46,985 nt of DNA from UBA3537 sp965657165. GTDB taxonomy: Bacteria > Bacteroidota > Bacteroidia > Flavobacteriales > Flavobacteriaceae. Under the pieces are notes generated by a model. That model ran no database searches. It worked only from the letters and a program-made list of their open reading frames with translations, and had not been told where the DNA came from. This document shows, in pieces, positions 45,204 through 46,985 of this stretch; the stretch's first letter is position 1; every line of letters begins with the position of its first letter. The stretch lies in NCBI GenBank assembly GCA_965657165.1, contig CBFHNG010000005.1, forward strand, positions 1 through 46,985, read 5' to 3'. A program made the translations under genes and the position numbers.

Positions 45204-45221
45204 TCCTAAACCCAAAACACC

Positions 45222-45549
45222 ATGAACAACATTAGACATTTGGAGCGTTTAGAACAACTGCACCAACGTATAAAACAAGAAAATACAGGTGCACCCAAAG
45301 AGTTTGCCATACAAATGAACATCAGTGAACGAAGTTTTTATAACCTTATTGAAGAACTAAAAATGATGGGGGCAGACCTTTGTTTTAGCCGAAAACGAAG
45401 AACCTATTACTATTGCAGTGATTTTGACCTAGAATTGAATGTTTCTCTAACAGTGATTACTAAAGGAACAGCCAAAAAAATATATGGTGGCCGCGTTTTT
45501 TTTACAAAAAAATGCTTCCCTGCAAGTTTTTTGCAGTGAACGATTTTAA
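45222..45549 (+). pseudogene. Small HTH protein with a one-base frameshift near its C-terminus
   Basis: The N-terminal part (MNNIRHLERLEQLHQRIKQ, then GAPKEFAIQMNISERSFYNLIEELK) is a helix-turn-helix of the HTH_11-like kind, followed by a beta segment (YYYCSDFDLELNVSLTV). As read, the frame ends at 45539 (105 residues). If the T run of eight at 45496-45503 had seven, the end would be VFLQKNASLQVFCSERF with a stop at 45547-45549 (108 residues), which fits small Flavobacterial HTH proteins better. It is probably the local regulator. Its last 75 bases are part of the repeat unit. Whether the shift is real is not known. Confidence 0.75.
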
Positions 45550-45657
45550 CTTTGGCTAAGTAAAAACCCCAACTATCTGGACGCAGTACAGTGTTAGACG
45601 TAGCACAATGGTGGTGTTTTACAACAAAATAAATGTATAAACCTAAATTTTAAACAC

Positions 45658-45840
45658 ATGAAAAATTTGCAAACTTATGGTGTTCAAGAACTGAACACAC
45701 AAGAATTACAAACTATTGACGGGGGTGGAATACTTGGTCTACTCGTTAAGGGTGCGAAATATTTATGGAAGAATAGAAAGTCCATAGGTGCTTTTTTTGC
45801 TGGAGAAGCTGCAAGTCAAGCCGCTGAGTCTTGTCAATAA
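45658..45840 (+). CDS. Double-glycine-leader peptide precursor, copy 1 (bacteriocin-like)
   Basis: The 60-residue peptide has a leader of about 23 residues (MKNLQTYGVQELNTQELQTI then DGG) with the classic L-x-x-x-E-L-x-x-I-x-GG pattern. Processing after GG would release a core of about 37 residues beginning GILGLLVKGAKYLWKNRKSI and ending AGEAASQAAESCQ. The core is cationic (Lys and Arg outnumber acids), rich in Gly/Ala with hydrophobic faces, and has a single Cys near its end, so no internal disulfide. This resembles class II bacteriocins or GG-type signal peptides. The cognate C39 peptidase/ABC exporter is not in the window. The downstream small membrane proteins could give immunity. The function is inference. 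Confidence 0.85.
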   Translation: MKNLQTYGVQELNTQELQTIDGGGILGLLVKGAKYLWKNRKSIGAFFAGEAASQAAESCQ

Positions 45841-45859
45841 ACTAGTTTTTTTGTAAAAT

Positions 45860-45888
45860 AAACTCGCTTATTAAATTGAGCGAGTTTT
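45860..45888 (+). terminator. Terminator/attenuator-like hairpin after peptide gene, copy 1
   Basis: AAACTCGCT (45860-45868) and AGCGAGTTT (45879-45887) form a 9-bp stem with a 10-base loop, followed by one further T and then G. The T tract is short, so it could end most transcripts after the peptide gene while letting some continue into the membrane-protein genes, or protect the upstream mRNA end. Confidence 0.65.
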
Positions 45889-45907
45889 GTAAATTTAAAC
45901 TATTGAT

Positions 45908-46075
45908 ATGATAATCTACAGCGTTAAGGCAAGTATTGTCCTTCTTTTAATATTAATTTTTTTTAATTATTATTTAAAACATAAAATAAAAAATAAGAGA
46001 TTACAAATACTAATAGAAGCGATAATATACTTGAGTTTATTAATTTTATTTGTATTTCGGTTAATTGCTAAATAA
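45908..46075 (+). CDS. Small two-helix membrane protein, copy 1 (candidate immunity protein)
   Basis: An ATG-started 55-residue frame with two hydrophobic segments (about 9-21, and 38-50) around a basic loop (YYLKHKIKNKRL). It starts 67 bases after the peptide stop, and its stop is followed after one base by the next ATG. Small basic membrane proteins beside GG-leader peptides often give self-immunity, but no family is recognised. Confidence 0.65.
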   Translation: MIIYSVKASIVLLLILIFFNYYLKHKIKNKRLQILIEAIIYLSLLILFVFRLIAK

Positions 46076-46076
46076 T

Positions 46077-46193
46077 ATGTCAATTAAAAAAAAGAAAAGA
46101 ATTAAAAATTTACTGATCGTAGTTATCACTTTTGTGTTCTTTAGTTGTTTATTCTCTCATTGGGATTGTTTTAAAACAGGATTAGGTATTTAA
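46077..46193 (+). CDS. Tiny single-pass membrane protein ending in SHWDCFKTGLGI, copy 1
   Basis: A 38-residue frame with a Lys/Arg-rich N-terminus (MSIKKKKRIKN), one membrane helix (about 12-26) and a short tail SHWDCFKTGLGI. The WDxFKxG ending looks like a conserved tail motif, in line with tails of small Bacteroidota membrane proteins that I recall near bacteriocin-like genes. It starts one base after the preceding stop (TAATATG), so it is co-translated. Its stop codon uses the first bases of the repeat junction. Confidence 0.6.
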   Translation: MSIKKKKRIKNLLIVVITFVFFSCLFSHWDCFKTGLGI

Positions 46194-46374
46194 AAAAATA
46201 TATGGTGGCCGCGTTTTTTTTACAAAAAAATGCTTCCCTGCAAGTTTTTTGCAGTGAACGATTTTAACTTTGGCTAAGTAAAAACCCCAACTACTGGACG
46301 CAGTACAGTGTTAGACGTAGCACAATGGTGGTGTTTTACAACAAAATAAATGTATAAACCTAAATTTTAAACAC

Positions 46375-46557
46375 ATGAAAAATTTGCAAACTTATGGTGT
46401 TCAAGAACTGAACACACAAGAATTACAAACTATTGACGGGGGTGGAATACTTGGTCTACTCGTTAAGGGTGCGAAATATTTATGGAAGAATAGAAAGTCC
46501 ATAGGTGCTTTTTTTGCTGGAGAAGCTGCAAGTCAAGCCGCTGAGTCTTGTCAATAA
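46375..46557 (+). CDS. Double-glycine-leader peptide precursor, copy 2
   Basis: Identical at nucleotide and protein level to the copy at 45658. It is expected to give the same 37-residue core after GG cleavage. Dosage would rise with copy number. Confidence 0.85.
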   Translation: MKNLQTYGVQELNTQELQTIDGGGILGLLVKGAKYLWKNRKSIGAFFAGEAASQAAESCQ

Positions 46558-46576
46558 ACTAGTTTTTTTGTAAAAT

Positions 46577-46605
46577 AAACTCGCTTATTAAATTGAGCGA
46601 GTTTT
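46577..46605 (+). terminator. Terminator/attenuator-like hairpin after peptide gene, copy 2
   Basis: The same 9-bp stem and 10-base loop as in copy 1 (AAACTCGCT / AGCGAGTTT), 717 bases downstream. Confidence 0.65.
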
Positions 46606-46624
46606 GTAAATTTAAACTATTGAT

Positions 46625-46792
46625 ATGATAATCTACAGCGTTAAGGCAAGTATTGTCCTTCTTTTAATATTAATTTTTTTTAATTATTATTTAAAACATA
46701 AAATAAAAAATAAGAGATTACAAATACTAATAGAAGCGATAATATACTTGAGTTTATTAATTTTATTTGTATTTCGGTTAATTGCTAAATAA
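46625..46792 (+). CDS. Small two-helix membrane protein, copy 2
   Basis: Identical 55-residue product to that at 45908-46075, in the same context after the hairpin. Confidence 0.65.
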   Translation: MIIYSVKASIVLLLILIFFNYYLKHKIKNKRLQILIEAIIYLSLLILFVFRLIAK

Positions 46793-46793
46793 T

Positions 46794-46910
46794 ATGTCAA
46801 TTAAAAAAAAGAAAAGAATTAAAAATTTACTGATCGTAGTTATCACTTTTGTGTTCTTTAGTTGTTTATTCTCTCATTGGGATTGTTTTAAAACAGGATT
46901 AGGTATTTAA
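46794..46910 (+). CDS. Tiny single-pass membrane protein ending in SHWDCFKTGLGI, copy 2
   Basis: Identical 38-residue product to that at 46077-46193. Its stop codon again falls at the junction with the next unit. Confidence 0.6.
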   Translation: MSIKKKKRIKNLLIVVITFVFFSCLFSHWDCFKTGLGI

Positions 46911-46985
46911 AAAAATATATGGTGGCCGCGTTTTTTTTACAAAAAAATGCTTCCCTGCAAGTTTTTTGCAGTGAACGATTTTAAC
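46909..46985 (+). repeat. Tandem repeat unit 3, first 77 bases (truncated by window end)
   Basis: The sequence from the A7 run onward matches the starts of units 1 and 2, including the T8 run and the HTH 3' remnant. The array therefore has at least the beginning of a third copy, and continues beyond the window. Confidence 0.93.

Larger units (their letters stand above)
45474..46191 (+). repeat. Tandem repeat unit 1 (718 bp)
   Basis: The first copy of a direct tandem repeat. It starts at an A7 run inside the HTH gene and contains the 3' end of that gene, a 108-base spacer with a small hairpin (45591-45606), the GG-leader peptide gene, a terminator-like hairpin, and the 55- and 38-residue protein genes. 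It ends at an identical A7 run beginning at 46192. It differs from unit 2 by a single extra T at 45576. Confidence 0.95.
46192..46908 (+). repeat. Tandem repeat unit 2 (717 bp)
   Basis: The second full copy, identical to unit 1 except that one T of the CTATCTGG stretch is missing in the spacer upstream of the peptide gene. It includes a promoterless 75-base remnant of the HTH gene's 3' end, so the unit was copied from the A7 tract within that gene. Confidence 0.95.

Noticed and set aside
46193..46265. HTH protein copy in repeat unit 2
   Set aside because: Only the 3' 75 bases are present, without a start or the HTH part, so it is a remnant of duplication.
45474..46985. CRISPR array or insertion sequence at the window end
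   Set aside because: The unit is over 700 bp, contains genes and no transposase or terminal inverted repeats. It is a gene-cassette tandem duplication.

Overview
The window comes from a low-GC member of the Bacteroidota, almost certainly a marine-type Flavobacteriaceae. The evidence is a SusC/SusD outer-membrane pair, a protease with a type IX secretion (Por) sorting tail, TAnnTTTG promoter -7 elements, A-rich translation starts, a GSCFA protein, and a fused acyltransferase of the kind seen in Flavobacterium. Genus cannot be fixed from the sequence alone. No rRNA, tRNA, CRISPR array or transposase gene was found, and no stretch longer than 300 bases lacks a gene.

Layout. (1) 1-7222: a nutrient-uptake and secretion block with the 3' part of a SusC receptor, SusD, a fibronectin-III lipoprotein, a strong terminator, then a T9SS-exported subtilisin-like protease (catalytic Asp position is Glu) and a second strong terminator. 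(2) 7303-10082: rlmB, a convergent rhomboid protease, and rarA. (3) 10086-17559, minus strand: adk, obg, a TPR protein, mpl, radC, a polysaccharide-deacetylase-like protein, a YjjG-type HAD phosphatase and an unknown secreted protein. (4) 17729-21417: purK-purE and an M3 peptidase, converging on a UbiA-like membrane protein. (5) 22354-27645: gcvP, then a tightly coupled KAS III / methyltransferase / glycosyltransferase trio. (6) 27642-33133, minus strand: alaS, a GSCFA protein, an enoyl-CoA hydratase and ilvE. (7) 33255-36425: M23 peptidase, MerR regulator, LemA and two TPM-domain proteins. (8) 36428-40300: the GTPases Der and Era around an unknown membrane protein, then fructose-1,6-bisphosphatase. 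(9) 40421-43976: GNAT, aspartate kinase and a fused aminolipid-type acyltransferase.

(10) 44041-46985 is the accessory end and the most interesting part. It holds a HlyD-type membrane fusion protein and a small HTH protein, each interrupted by a one-base homopolymer frameshift. They are followed by a tandem array of a 717/718-bp unit. Each unit encodes a 60-residue double-glycine-leader peptide (bacteriocin-like) and two tiny membrane proteins (55 and 38 residues, candidate immunity or accessory factors). Two units are complete and essentially identical, and a third starts before the window ends. This looks like a recently amplified ribosomal-peptide toxin/immunity or signalling cassette beside part of its export machinery. 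The expected C39-peptidase ABC exporter is not in the window. Because the repeat and both frameshifts lie at the window edge, an assembly or consensus error must be excluded first.

Most housekeeping calls are firm. Functions for the secreted and membrane proteins of unknown family, and for the terminal peptide system, are inference.
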